NCBI RefSeq assembly: GCF_000255655.1
Contig: NZ_JH636434.1
Coordinates: forward strand, 2,673,625 to 2,737,624
From: Schlesneria paludicola DSM 18645
Lineage (GTDB): Bacteria; Planctomycetota; Planctomycetia; Planctomycetales; Planctomycetaceae
Reading direction: 5' to 3'
DNA: 64,000 bases
Shown here: one piece after another, positions 26,582 through 34,959 of the stretch
Layout: every line of letters starts with the position of its first letter
How positions within the stretch are numbered: position 1 is the first letter of the stretch
Made by a program: the position numbers and the translations under genes
Notes under the pieces: model-generated
Databases searched by the model: none
Told to the model about the DNA's origin: nothing
The model's input: only the letters and a program-made list of their open reading frames with translations

Positions 26582-27184
26582 TCCGATTTCTCTGATTGCA
26601 ATTCCGCCAGACGTTCAAGTCATTGGTGAGAACCTGCAAATCTCGGCATTTTACTTTTGTCGGCCCCCCGCCCGACCAGTGGCGGACCTCTCAAGGCTTG
26701 AGCCACCTCACGAACAGAGACTCGGGTGCGGCACCATGACCGTCATCGGTCGGGCTGCGTCTTGATCCCAAAATCATCTCCGGGTCCAAGACGGCCCTGA
26801 TGATCGCCCGCAGTTGAAATCACGGGGAAAGGCAGCTTGGCGTTCTTGATGTCATGGTGCTCTTAGAAGTGTCACAGCATTTTTGAATCTGTGCGGAGCC
26901 AGCCCCTGTACTTTCAACTGGCTCTTAGTCCGTGGCCCACGAAAATTCCCATTCGCACCACGAAAGTCCTGTTGCTAAGGCGGGGCTGTGACGTGAGTCG
27001 TTCTGGGCTTCACCCTAAATCAATTGATTCGACAGCTTTTTTTTAGTTTTTGGGCAAGCCGATTCGTCGCGACTCGATACATCTTTCACGGACGGGGGAC
27101 GATTCAGACGCCGCCAATCGAGCCTCTTCTCCCGGGAAATTAGAACAGCTTTCTCACGAGACCCTCACAACAAGGAATCAGCGA
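26582..27184. other. 600-base spacer upstream of flagellin
   Basis: No gene. It contains a dispersed repeat (26824-26929) and, close to the flagellin gene, a T-rich tract followed by GCCGATTC (27058-27065), similar to the sigma-28 -10 element. The matching -35 is not at the right distance, so I do not call a promoter. Confidence 0.4.
26824..26929 (+). repeat. Dispersed palindromic repeat, copy D (diverged)
   Basis: GGCAGCTTGGCGTTCTTGATGTCATGG, split from TTTTTGAATCTG and GCGGAGCCAGCCCCTGTACTTTCAAC, then TGGCTCTTAG. It follows the order of copy A but carries about 20 extra bases after the GTCATGG block. Confidence 0.6.
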
Positions 27185-28015
27185 ATGGCCCTCTCCGTCA
27201 ACACGAACTACGCCTCCCTCACCGCTCAAAACAACCTGCAAGCGAGCCAGAGCCGCTTGACGACATCGCTGCAACGCTTGTCGACCGGTTTGAAAATCAA
27301 CAGCGCCGGCGATGATCCTGCTGGCCTTGTGACCTCGTCGCTGCAAGCCTCACAAATCTCCGGTTTGCAAACTTCGATTCAGAACATTCAGACCGGTACC
27401 GCGTTGGCCCAGACTGCCGACTCGTCGCTGGCCAACATCAACAACCTGCTCGTTCAGGTCCGAACGCTGGCTGCGAACTCAGCTAACACCGCGACCCAAA
27501 GCACCGCGTCACTCGCCGCAAACCAGGCCAGTGCGACTGCTTTGTTATCCTCGATCGATAACATCAGCACGACCACCAAGTTCGGTACAGTCGCCCTGCT
27601 CGACGGTACGTTCTCGGCTCAACAGTTTCAGACGGGTGCATTCTCGGGCCAGACGTCATCGCTGACGATCGCCGCCGCCGATTCGACGACACTCGGTGTG
27701 AACGGTATCGACCTGACGACGGCTGCTGGTGCCACCGCCGCTTTGACGGCGATTGACGCCGCAATCAGCACAGTCGCCACGGCCCGCGGAAACATTGGTT
27801 CCTTCATTACCGGTACGTTGACCGCGACCCAGAACAACAACCAGTCACAGCTCACGAATCTTCAACAAGCTCAGTCGATTCTGACCGATACCAACTACCA
27901 GACGGAAATCGCGACCTACACCAGCGAAAACATCCGTCAGCAGGCCGCTTCCACGGTTCTCGGATTTGCCAACCAAAGCAACCAGTCGATCATCTCGTTG
28001 CTCCGAGGTCAGTAA
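27185..28015 (+). CDS. fliC: Flagellin
   Basis: The filament subunit, 276 residues. The N-terminal D0/D1 helices (MALSVNTNYASLTAQNNLQ, SLQRLSTGLKINSAGDDPAGL) and C-terminal D0 helix (ENIRQQAASTVLGFANQSNQSIISLLRG) are intact. The central variable region is short (about residues 130-200), so the filament surface should be plain. The ATG at 27185 was chosen over a non-family extension starting at 27050; CAAGGAATC lies before it. Flagellin is exported by the flagellar type III apparatus with FliS as chaperone, encoded at 30579. A strong terminator at 28042 isolates it from fliD. Confidence 0.95.
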   Translation: MALSVNTNYASLTAQNNLQASQSRLTTSLQRLSTGLKINSAGDDPAGLVTSSLQASQISGLQTSIQNIQTGTALAQTADSSLANINNLLVQVRTLAANSANTATQSTASLAANQASATALLSSIDNISTTTKFGTVALLDGTFSAQQFQTGAFSGQTSSLTIAAADSTTLGVNGIDLTTAAGATAALTAIDAAISTVATARGNIGSFITGTLTATQNNNQSQLTNLQQAQSILTDTNYQTEIATYTSENIRQQAASTVLGFANQSNQSIISLLRGQ

Positions 28016-28041
28016 TCTCGCGAGTAACCGTCGTGTAACTG

Positions 28042-28074
28042 CAAAGGGAGCCTGCGAATGCAGTGCTCCCTTTG
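28042..28074 (+). terminator. Rho-independent terminator after flagellin
   Basis: CAAAGGGAGC (28042-28051) pairs with GCTCCCTTTG (28065-28074); inside, CTGC pairs with GCAG around GAAT. TTACTT follows. Confidence 0.8.
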
Positions 28075-28121
28075 TTACTTGATTGGGTGCACTATTTCGT
28101 TATTTGACAGGAACTGCGCAC

Positions 28122-30488
28122 ATGGGCAACGTAACCTTCACGGGACTTGCTTCAGGCCTGGATTCAACGGCGCTGATTTCCAACATTCAGCGATTCAGTC
28201 AAGCACGAATTACGGCGCTGCAGTCGACCATCTCGACCACGACCAGCCAGCAGACGGCTCTTCAAAACGTCCAGACGAAACTGCAGACATTGCAGACCCT
28301 CGCAAGTCAGCTGGGACAGTCGCAAGGAAGCGTTTTTGACAGCAAAACCGTGAGTTCCAGCAATTCCAGCCTCGTCACGGCCGCAGCGGGTTCAGGTGCT
28401 CAATCGGGTGTGACAAGTTTTCGTGTGTTGGCCTTGGCCCAGGCCAGTCAGATCGCCTCGCAGGGATTCGACAATGCCAATAGTGCGATTTCTCAAGGCA
28501 CGTTTCAGATCCAGTCGGGTTCGCAGTCATCGACCATTACCGTCGATTCAACGAACAACACGCTGAGCGGCCTCGCGCAGTCGATCAACGATGCGGGCAT
28601 CGGGGTTAAGGCTACGGTGATCAATACCGGTTCGGCGTCGCAGCCCTACCGCCTGATGCTTTCCTCGAATGCCACGGGTACCGACAACGCGATCAAGATT
28701 ACCAATAACCTGGCGGCGAGTTCGAATGGAGCGATTCTGCCGAACTTCAGCACGTCGGAAATTGGTCAGGCGGTGAAAGGATCAAGCTATACGGGCACAT
28801 CCGCCGTCACGTCGAATGCCGGCCCCAGTAACTATACCGGCGCGGCCAATGACACATTCACATTCACCGTGGCTTCCGGTGGAACTGTCGGAACCACGAA
28901 CGGAATTCAGGTCAACTACACAAATAGCACGGGAACGCAAACGGGCACGCTGACGATCAACGCCTCGGATGTGAACAATCCCATCAACGTCGTCGACGGT
29001 GTGCAGATCACGCTGGGTTCCGGTACCGTGCAGAATGGTGATCAGTTCTCGGTCAACGTGTTCTCGCCAACGATTCAGGCTGCGACGAATTCGCAGATTC
29101 AGTTGGGATCGGGAACCGGCGCCGTCATCGTGCAGAATTCGACGAACACCGTTGGCAATCTCATTCCTGGCGTGACTCTGTCGCTGCAATCCGCCGATCC
29201 CAACCAAACCGTCCAGATCAATGTCAGCAACGATGTCGCATCGGCAACGACACAGATCAACAATTTTGTTTCCGACTACAACGACTTTGTCTCGTACCTG
29301 AATGATCAAACCAAGTACACCCCTGGGGTCGGAACGGCCATCGGTACAACGGGCCCCCTGAATGGCTATCGGGGCTTAACCGACATCAAGAATCAACTGG
29401 CACAAACGGTTCTTGGCGTGACGGCCGGCCTGCCTGCAACCGCCAATCGCCTTGGTGCGCTGGGGATTTCTCCAGACTCGAATGGCCTGCTCCAGGTGGA
29501 CTCGGCCCAATTGCAGAGCGCGCTAAGCGGTGGCGTACCGGGCATTTCGTTCAGCGATGTCAAAAATCTTTTCGGCCTGCAGGGGCAGTCGAGTTCGTCA
29601 GGCATCCAGTTTGCCACGGGAACATCCACGACGCTGCCATCCGGATCGACTCCCTATACAGTCCATATCACTCAGGCCGCGACGCGGGCAAGCGTCACGG
29701 CGGCCAGTCCATTGGCGGCCAGCACCACAATTGACAGCTCGAACAACACACTTTCGCTCAGCATCAATGGCCAGGCGACTCAAGTGACGTTGGCATCCGG
29801 GACGTATAATGCCACGGCTCTGGCGGCTGAAGTTCAATCGAAGCTCAACACCAATCTCACTTCGAGCGGAGGTTCGGTTTCCGTCTCAGTGACGAACAAT
29901 AATCTGGTGATCACTTCTGACCGATATGGTACGGCCTCAAAGGTCAATACGCTTTCCGGCTCGGCGCTGACCGCACTCGGTTACTCGGGCAGCGAAACGT
30001 CGACAGGGCAGGATGTGGCGGGATCGTTTGTCGTCAACGGGGTGACCGAGTCCGCCACAGGGCTGGGCCAGATCCTGACGGGTGATTCCACCAATAAGAA
30101 CACGTCGGGACTGGTCGTCGTGTCGACGTTGTCACCCTCTCAGATCAATCCCGGTGGAACAGATTCGACGCTGACGGTAACGCGAGGTGTGGCCTCTGCA
30201 CTAAGTACTGCGCTGCAAAGTTATCTTGATCCCGTCAGCGGTCAATTGACGACAATTGCAAACCAGATCACGAAAAGCATCCAGACGGCCCAGAATGACG
30301 TGAACACGCAAACGGCAGCAATGAGCGCGCAACAGACGGCGTTGTTACAGCAGTTCTCAGCTCTTGAGACAACGATGGCGAACTTGCAGAGCCTGAGCAA
30401 CTTGCTGTCAAGTTCGTTCAACAGTAGTGGCACTGCCACGGCGTCCGCCGCGATTTCGACAAACTACTCGAATCTGAAAACGTCCTGA
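28122..30488 (+). CDS. fliD: Flagellar filament cap / hook-associated protein 2
   Basis: The 788-residue cap protein that sits at the filament tip and inserts flagellin. The N-terminus VTFTGLASGLDSTALISNIQ is the FliD signature, followed by a coiled segment (about 25-75, SQARITALQSTISTTTSQQ). The large Ser/Thr/Gly-rich middle carries repeated beta units (TITVDSTNNTLSGLAQSIND near 140, SNNTLSLSINGQ near 555), the hook-IN type. The C-terminal coiled coil runs at about 700-765 (QSYLDPVSGQLTTIANQ and MSAQQTALLQQFSALETTMANL). It is longer than E. coli FliD (468). The ATG at 28122 has ACAGGAAC before it. It is followed by fliS. Confidence 0.93.
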   Translation: MGNVTFTGLASGLDSTALISNIQRFSQARITALQSTISTTTSQQTALQNVQTKLQTLQTLASQLGQSQGSVFDSKTVSSSNSSLVTAAAGSGAQSGVTSFRVLALAQASQIASQGFDNANSAISQGTFQIQSGSQSSTITVDSTNNTLSGLAQSINDAGIGVKATVINTGSASQPYRLMLSSNATGTDNAIKITNNLAASSNGAILPNFSTSEIGQAVKGSSYTGTSAVTSNAGPSNYTGAANDTFTFTVASGGTVGTTNGIQVNYTNSTGTQTGTLTINASDVNNPINVVDGVQITLGSGTVQNGDQFSVNVFSPTIQAATNSQIQLGSGTGAVIVQNSTNTVGNLIPGVTLSLQSADPNQTVQINVSNDVASATTQINNFVSDYNDFVSYLNDQTKYTPGVGTAIGTTGPLNGYRGLTDIKNQLAQTVLGVTAGLPATANRLGALGISPDSNGLLQVDSAQLQSALSGGVPGISFSDVKNLFGLQGQSSSSGIQFATGTSTTLPSGSTPYTVHITQAATRASVTAASPLAASTTIDSSNNTLSLSINGQATQVTLASGTYNATALAAEVQSKLNTNLTSSGGSVSVSVTNNNLVITSDRYGTASKVNTLSGSALTALGYSGSETSTGQDVAGSFVVNGVTESATGLGQILTGDSTNKNTSGLVVVSTLSPSQINPGGTDSTLTVTRGVASALSTALQSYLDPVSGQLTTIANQITKSIQTAQNDVNTQTAAMSAQQTALLQQFSALETTMANLQSLSNLLSSSFNSSGTATASAAISTNYSNLKTS

Positions 30489-30578
30489 TCACAGACGATC
30501 CAATTCATTTGTTCGATTTACGACTTTCAACGTCTTCGTAAGCGTGGACCGCTTCTTCAATAAGGGGACCAGGTTTTG

Positions 30579-30998
30579 ATGCAACGACTCGACTCGTACA
30601 AGCAGCCCGAAGTCAATTGGACCCGGATCGAAATGCTGCTTGCTGCCTATGATGGCACGATTGCTCGCCTGCAAGTCGCACAAGAACTGATTGAACAGGG
30701 TGAAATGCAGCGTGCGCAGCCGCTGCTTTTCACCGCGCAGCGACTTGTCCTGGCCCTTTACGAGGGGATCGACCTGCGTTACGGAGAAATTCCGGCCAAT
30801 ATGCAGAAGCTGTATCTCTTCGTGCTGGGTTGTATCGGCGTCGGTGAAAAGCTCGATCTTCCCGGAGCGTTGAAAGTCCTGCGGATCATTCAGAGCGGTC
30901 TGCAAGACATTCGCGCCACCGCCAACGAAATGGAACGTGGCGGCAAACTAGCACCCGTCACAGAAGAACCACAGCTGCTGCGAAACATCGTCGCCTGA
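30579..30998 (+). CDS. fliS: Flagellar export chaperone for flagellin
   Basis: A 139-residue cytoplasmic helical protein that binds the flagellin C-terminus before export. MLLAAYDGTIARLQVAQELIEQG and AQPLLFTAQRLVLALYEGIDLRYGEIPANMQKLYLFVLG match the FliS helix bundle, and VLRIIQSGLQDIR ends it. Length is normal. The ATG at 30579 follows AAGGGGACCAGG; a TTG directly before it is less likely. It lies 90 bases after fliD, the usual fliD-fliS order. Confidence 0.9.
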   Translation: MQRLDSYKQPEVNWTRIEMLLAAYDGTIARLQVAQELIEQGEMQRAQPLLFTAQRLVLALYEGIDLRYGEIPANMQKLYLFVLGCIGVGEKLDLPGALKVLRIIQSGLQDIRATANEMERGGKLAPVTEEPQLLRNIVA

Positions 30999-31041
30999 GG
31001 AATGGTGCGGTACGGACCTGTCGAGACAGGCGGCTGCGCCA

Positions 31042-31800
31042 CTAGCGTCGAATCGTCGATTGTTTCGCGGCTTGGACCTGATCCGAAAGCTGGAGCGCCA
31101 GTCCCGGATCTCGTGCCGAAAGTGACATCAGAACTTTCGCCACATCACGATCCTTCATCCCGCTCAACAGCGATGCTGCGGCAGAGACTTTACCTTGCTT
31201 GGCAAGATCATGGATCACGCCTGCAATGCGAGTCTCGGCTGCGACGCGAGGTTTTGGCGTTGCGGCGGTCCGGTTTGATTCGTTGGTTCGAACGGCGATC
31301 GACGCAGTGTCAGGGACCGAGTTCGTCGCCACCGCCGAGATCTTTTGTTCCGCGAGTGCCAGTTCACTGGCGGACCGTCGACGGATCTCTTCCACTTCCG
31401 CGAGCTCGCGGTAAATGTCGCGATAGATCAATTCCAGGGCCGACTGTCGCTCAACCAGTTTCGCCTCTTGCTGCTTGACCTTCTCCAGTTGTGTTAGCAG
31501 CCGCTGTTCGGCTTTCTCGTCGGACTCACGTGACGACCGCCCACGCGACGACTTCGACGAAACGTTGCCGCGGCCTTCGTCATCGAACGATTCGTCATCG
31601 GAATCGCCCTCGTCAGATCGGGCACGTGCGGCAGATTTCCGCGAGCTTCGGCGCTTGGAGGATTTCGTTTCCGTCTGGTCCGATTTCGCCGCCGTCGCGC
31701 GGGCCATGAGTTCCATGCGTGGCTGTACGACTTCCATCCACGCCGTTGCGAGCGCGAAGACAACCAAAGCCGTAAAGAGAGCTGCCACAAGAGTCTTCAT
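31042..31800 (-). CDS. MotE-like flagellar coiled-coil protein with MgtE-N-type tail
   Basis: A 252-residue protein with an N-terminal membrane segment (LVAALFTALVVFALATAW, residues 4-21), an acidic/basic low-complexity stretch (about 40-90), a coiled coil (about 92-150, LLTQLEKVKQQEAKLVERQSALE) and a C-terminal MgtE-N-like repeat (about 190-240, IAGVIHDLAKQGKVSAAASLLSGMKDRDVAKVLMSLS). That architecture is typical of MotE-type chaperones for motor proteins, usually encoded in flagellar operons. It is the last visible gene of flgB-flgC-fliE, 37 bases after fliE. Identification rests on architecture and position. Confidence 0.65.
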   Translation of the reverse strand: MKTLVAALFTALVVFALATAWMEVVQPRMELMARATAAKSDQTETKSSKRRSSRKSAARARSDEGDSDDESFDDEGRGNVSSKSSRGRSSRESDEKAEQRLLTQLEKVKQQEAKLVERQSALELIYRDIYRELAEVEEIRRRSASELALAEQKISAVATNSVPDTASIAVRTNESNRTAATPKPRVAAETRIAGVIHDLAKQGKVSAAASLLSGMKDRDVAKVLMSLSARDPGLALQLSDQVQAAKQSTIRR

Positions 31801-31837
31801 GTATCCATTCCAACCGTGAGTTCCAAAATCATCACGA

Positions 31838-32137
31838 TTACAACTGCATCCTCATCACTTCTTGATAGGCGTCGATGACCTTATTGCGAACTTCCATGAA
31901 GACGCGCATGCTGAGATCGGCCTTGGTGAGCGCCAACATCGTTTCGTGAATGCTGTCGCTTTGACCGGTCGCCAGGCGTTCGACCTGAATATCCGCATTC
32001 AACTGCTGAGTGTTCGTATCGTCGACGAATCGCTGAATCACCTTTCCGAACGTGCCCGTGGCATTGTTCGAACTGGCACCAACGCTGGTAAGTCCCAGCG
32101 GCAGACTGGCGGCACCACCGGCAGGTAAGACATTCAT
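31838..32137 (-). CDS. fliE: Flagellar hook-basal body protein FliE
   Basis: A 99-residue rod-MS-ring junction protein. The C-terminal two thirds reads GTFGKVIQRFVDDTNTQQLNADIQVERLATGQSDSIHETMLALTKADLSMRVFMEVRNKVIDAYQEVMRMQL, given here in part only by its ends: the conserved Ser-Ile-His-Glu motif at about residue 61 and the KVIDAYQEVMRM tail. Length fits. Its ATG lies two bases after the flgC stop, so the two are coupled. Confidence 0.93.
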   Translation of the reverse strand: MNVLPAGGAASLPLGLTSVGASSNNATGTFGKVIQRFVDDTNTQQLNADIQVERLATGQSDSIHETMLALTKADLSMRVFMEVRNKVIDAYQEVMRMQL

Positions 32138-32139
32138 GA

Positions 32140-32586
32140 TTATCCTTTCAGGATTCCGATTGCCTGTTGAGCCATGTCGGTAAACGACTGAGCCGCTTTC
32201 AGGTTGGCTTCGTAGGCTCGCGTGGCCGAGATCATGTTCACCATTTCAATGGGCAAACTGACATTGGGCATCATGACAAAGCCATCTTTGTCCGCATCGG
32301 GATGCCCAGGATTCGAGATCCGGGGAAATTCCGACTGATCATCGATCGTCCCGACGACATTGACTCCAGCCAGTCCCGATGAATATCCAGAACTGTTTTG
32401 AAAAGGTCCTTGACGGTTGAGAGCAGTTTCGAACACGACATCCTTACGTCGGTACGGCCCGCCTTCGGGTGTGCGCGTGACGGATGAGTTCGCAATATTG
32501 TTCGCCACAACTTCCATTCGCAATCGCTCGGCGGATAGCCCCGACGAGCTGATATTGAACGCGTTGAATGTCGTGTTAAAACCCAT
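32140..32586 (-). CDS. flgC: Flagellar proximal rod protein FlgC
   Basis: A 148-residue rod subunit. SSSGLSAERLRMEVVANNIAN at the N-terminus is the rod-protein signature, followed by GGPYRRKDVVFE. The C-terminal MVNMISATRAYEANLKAAQSF is the second signature, which pairs with the N-terminal helix in the assembled rod. It is exported without a cleaved signal. It sits between flgB (32 bases upstream) and fliE. Confidence 0.94.
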   Translation of the reverse strand: MGFNTTFNAFNISSSGLSAERLRMEVVANNIANSSVTRTPEGGPYRRKDVVFETALNRQGPFQNSSGYSSGLAGVNVVGTIDDQSEFPRISNPGHPDADKDGFVMMPNVSLPIEMVNMISATRAYEANLKAAQSFTDMAQQAIGILKG

Positions 32587-32618
32587 TTTGCCTCCCCCCT
32601 TTCACAACTCAATTCCGG

Positions 32619-32978
32619 TCAGGTTCCATTCATCGATCGACGCATGATCGCGGTCTTGGTCGTGATGATCTGCAGCAAGGCATTATTCAGTAGCGTGTTC
32701 TTACTTAGACGCATCATCTCGCGATCGATGTCGACGTTGTTGCCGTCGAGTCGTTCGGGCGACGAATTGTCCACATACACCTGCGGTTGCAGCGTCGTCA
32801 ATCGCTTGTCGTGATCATGGTCCAGCCGCGCCGCGAGGGTCTCGTCAAACGAGACATCGAGCTTGCGGTAGCCCGGCGTATTGACGTTCGCGACATTCTG
32901 TGCCAGCACTTTGTGGCGCATCTGTGTCACGTCGACCATTTTGGCCAGGAGATCGAATTGTGAAGGTGTAACAGCCAT
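32619..32978 (-). CDS. flgB: Flagellar proximal rod protein FlgB
   Basis: A 119-residue rod subunit that caps the MS ring end of the rod. TQMRHKVLAQNVANVNTPGYRKLDVSF (residues 19-45) is the signature, and the C-terminal SKNTLLNNALLQIITTKTAIMRRSMNG forms the pairing helix. It is the first gene of the flgB-flgC-fliE-motE-like operon. The promoter must lie in the 250 bases upstream, past the terminator at 33055. Confidence 0.94.
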   Translation of the reverse strand: MAVTPSQFDLLAKMVDVTQMRHKVLAQNVANVNTPGYRKLDVSFDETLAARLDHDHDKRLTTLQPQVYVDNSSPERLDGNNVDIDREMMRLSKNTLLNNALLQIITTKTAIMRRSMNGT

Positions 32979-33054
32979 ACCGATTATATCGGTTGTGCCG
33001 AACGTGCGAGTTGAAGCGAAGCTGACGTAGACGGGGGAGCAGCATCAAAGAAAC

Positions 33055-33083
33055 AACCTTCCCCTGAAGATCAGAGGAAGGTT
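33055..33083 (-). terminator. Terminator between flgL and flgB
   Basis: AACCTTCC (33055-33062) pairs perfectly with GGAAGGTT (33076-33083); inside, CTGA pairs with TCAG around AGA. On the minus strand GTTTCTTT follows, fitting an end for the long flgF-to-flgL transcript, so flgB probably has its own promoter. Confidence 0.7.
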
Positions 33084-33229
33084 ACGGTAGTTTCTGCCGG
33101 TCGTAAGATCTGCCGGTCTTCAGAGAAGTGCATCAGAGCAGCTGGATCGCCCCAATGACGGACATCAACACGGGAATGCCGCATGTCGATCGTCGCCGCG
33201 ACATGAAACGCGCGCCGTCGCGCTCACGG

Positions 33230-34684
33230 TCACTTAATAAAGTTGACGAGCGAGAGCTGACTGATGGTGGCGGTCATCTGCATGCCGGCCTGATAAAGCA
33301 CTTGTTCCTGCTGTAGAGCGACGATCGATGCCGCCATGTCCGTCGACTGCAGGTCACTGGTGGCCTTCTTGAGGTTCAACTGCAGCGTGGTGGTCCGCGT
33401 CTGAAGATTCGTCAAAAACTGCGACTGCGTCGCCTGATTGCTGAGCGGCACCGCAATCGAGTTTGAGAATCGGTCCAATTCGGCAATTTGCTGATTCAGC
33501 GCCGCAGATCGATCACTGGAACTCTGCCCCTGGGTGTTTGCGATCGTATCACGGAGGTTCATCAGGGTCTGGAACAGATCCGTTTTGCCGGGATACGTCA
33601 CCTGCGCCGTGCCCGCTTGTCGAATATTCGACGAATTGACGTAAGTTGTGGCGCCATTGGAGAAATCTGTGACGGCCTGGTTCGTGCTGAAATCAATCGG
33701 CGTCGTCGAAGTCCCGCCATCAACGGACATCGTCCCGTCTGCGGTCAGATCCACGCTGCCTTTGAATCCTGCAGAAATGGCGGTGGTGTCGAGATAAACC
33801 ACTTCGCCCGCCGGGCCCGTCACTTTCAGATTCCCGTCGGAATTCGTGAATGCGACAGGAGTTCCCCCGTTCAGTGAAACGGTGCCGCTGGCCCCGGTGC
33901 CACTTGTATCATTGATGACCAGTTTGTTGGCCCCGAGCGGCCCCAGAATCGTATCGCTCGCATCGGATGACGTGCCTGCCGCTATTCCCGAGCTGCCTGA
34001 AAAGGACGTCAGAGTGTGTTGAACCAGCAACGCACCATGTCCGGTTGGTGTATCAGTTCCTGCGCCGGCCTGCGCACCTGTTGATCCCGAATAGACCGTC
34101 GCTCCACCGATCACTGGCTGAAATATACTGCTTCCCACGAGCAACGTATTCACGCTCAGCGATTTCCCGACGATCATCTGCCCTGTCTGCTGGCTCCCTT
34201 GATAGGTAATCGCCGAGACCTGGCCGCTGGTACTTGACGCCGTCGTCGCATACGGCGGCGTCTTACTGGCCGTGCCACTAAAGAGATACGTTCCATCCGA
34301 CAACTGCGTATTGGCCACGCCGACGATCTGATTGATGGCCGAATTCACCTGGGCGGCGAGCGCCGTGTTGCTGACGGTCTGATTCGGATTGTTCGCCGTC
34401 AAAGCACTGTTCTTGATTGTCGCCAGGATGTTCTGAATCTGCGTCAATGCATCACTGCTGGATTGCAGGACATTGGACGCGCTTTGAATCGAGGACAGGT
34501 TCGTCGTCAACTGCGCACCAGCGGCATTGTTCTGAATGATCTGGAGCGCATTGAGAGGGTTATCGGAAACCGAATTCACGTCGTTGCCGGTCGAAATCTG
34601 ATTTTGCAGTTTCGACATCTTCGCAAACGTGTTCTGAATATTCAGAATCGCCAGTTGGCTTTGTGCGTTCGAAGTCACTCGCAT
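33230..34684 (-). CDS. flgL: Hook-filament junction protein FlgL (HAP3)
   Basis: A 484-residue junction protein. The N-terminus NAQSQLAILNIQNTFAKMSKLQNQISTGNDVNSVSDNPLNALQI is flagellin-like, here described by its ends, and the C-terminus (DLQSTDMAASIVALQQEQVLYQAGMQMTATISQLSLVNFI) pairs with it. The middle, about 150-380, is Gly/Ser/Thr-rich. It is longer than enterobacterial FlgL (about 317). flgK is 275 bases upstream, with the dispersed repeat copy A in between. Confidence 0.92.
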   Translation of the reverse strand: MRVTSNAQSQLAILNIQNTFAKMSKLQNQISTGNDVNSVSDNPLNALQIIQNNAAGAQLTTNLSSIQSASNVLQSSSDALTQIQNILATIKNSALTANNPNQTVSNTALAAQVNSAINQIVGVANTQLSDGTYLFSGTASKTPPYATTASSTSGQVSAITYQGSQQTGQMIVGKSLSVNTLLVGSSIFQPVIGGATVYSGSTGAQAGAGTDTPTGHGALLVQHTLTSFSGSSGIAAGTSSDASDTILGPLGANKLVINDTSGTGASGTVSLNGGTPVAFTNSDGNLKVTGPAGEVVYLDTTAISAGFKGSVDLTADGTMSVDGGTSTTPIDFSTNQAVTDFSNGATTYVNSSNIRQAGTAQVTYPGKTDLFQTLMNLRDTIANTQGQSSSDRSAALNQQIAELDRFSNSIAVPLSNQATQSQFLTNLQTRTTTLQLNLKKATSDLQSTDMAASIVALQQEQVLYQAGMQMTATISQLSLVNFIK

Positions 34685-34788
34685 AATAAATCACCAGAAT
34701 GTGGAGTGCGGATTCTGTAACCGATCACGGGCCAGGGTGAAAACATCGCATTTTCATAGGCAATGGGTTACCTGGTTGGGACTGCCCT

Positions 34789-34945
34789 AACAGCCTGTTG
34801 CGGTAAGGGCGACAGGCACCTTGGCGTTGACGATGTCATGGCGACTTTCAATCTGGCCGGAGCCAGTCCCCGTTGCTTCAACAGGCTGCTAAGCTGCGTC
34901 TCGCGTTTTCCACGCAGAAAATGCGTCAGTCCCCACCCGTGAACG
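34789..34945 (+). repeat. Dispersed palindromic repeat, copy A (both modules, terminal inverted repeats)
   Basis: The first module, 34791-34888, starts with CAGCCTGTTG and ends with CAACAGGCTG, perfect 10-bp inverted ends (13 bp with one mismatch). Inside are TTGGCGTTGACGATGTCATGG and GGAGCCAGTCCCCGTTGCTTC. The second module follows at 34905-34945 with CGCAGAAAATGCGTCAGTCC, CCACCCG. It lies between flgK and flgL. Confidence 0.75.
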
Positions 34946-34959
34946 GCCTACCGGATTCT

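Noticed and set aside
27039..27065. Sigma-28 promoter before flagellin
   Set aside because: GCCGATTC fits the -10, but the nearest -35-like TTTAGTTT is only 8 bases away instead of about 11, so support is too weak.
27185..30488. Short direct repeats in fliC and fliD as a CRISPR or tandem array
   Set aside because: They are Ser/Thr/Asn-rich coding repeats with irregular spacing.
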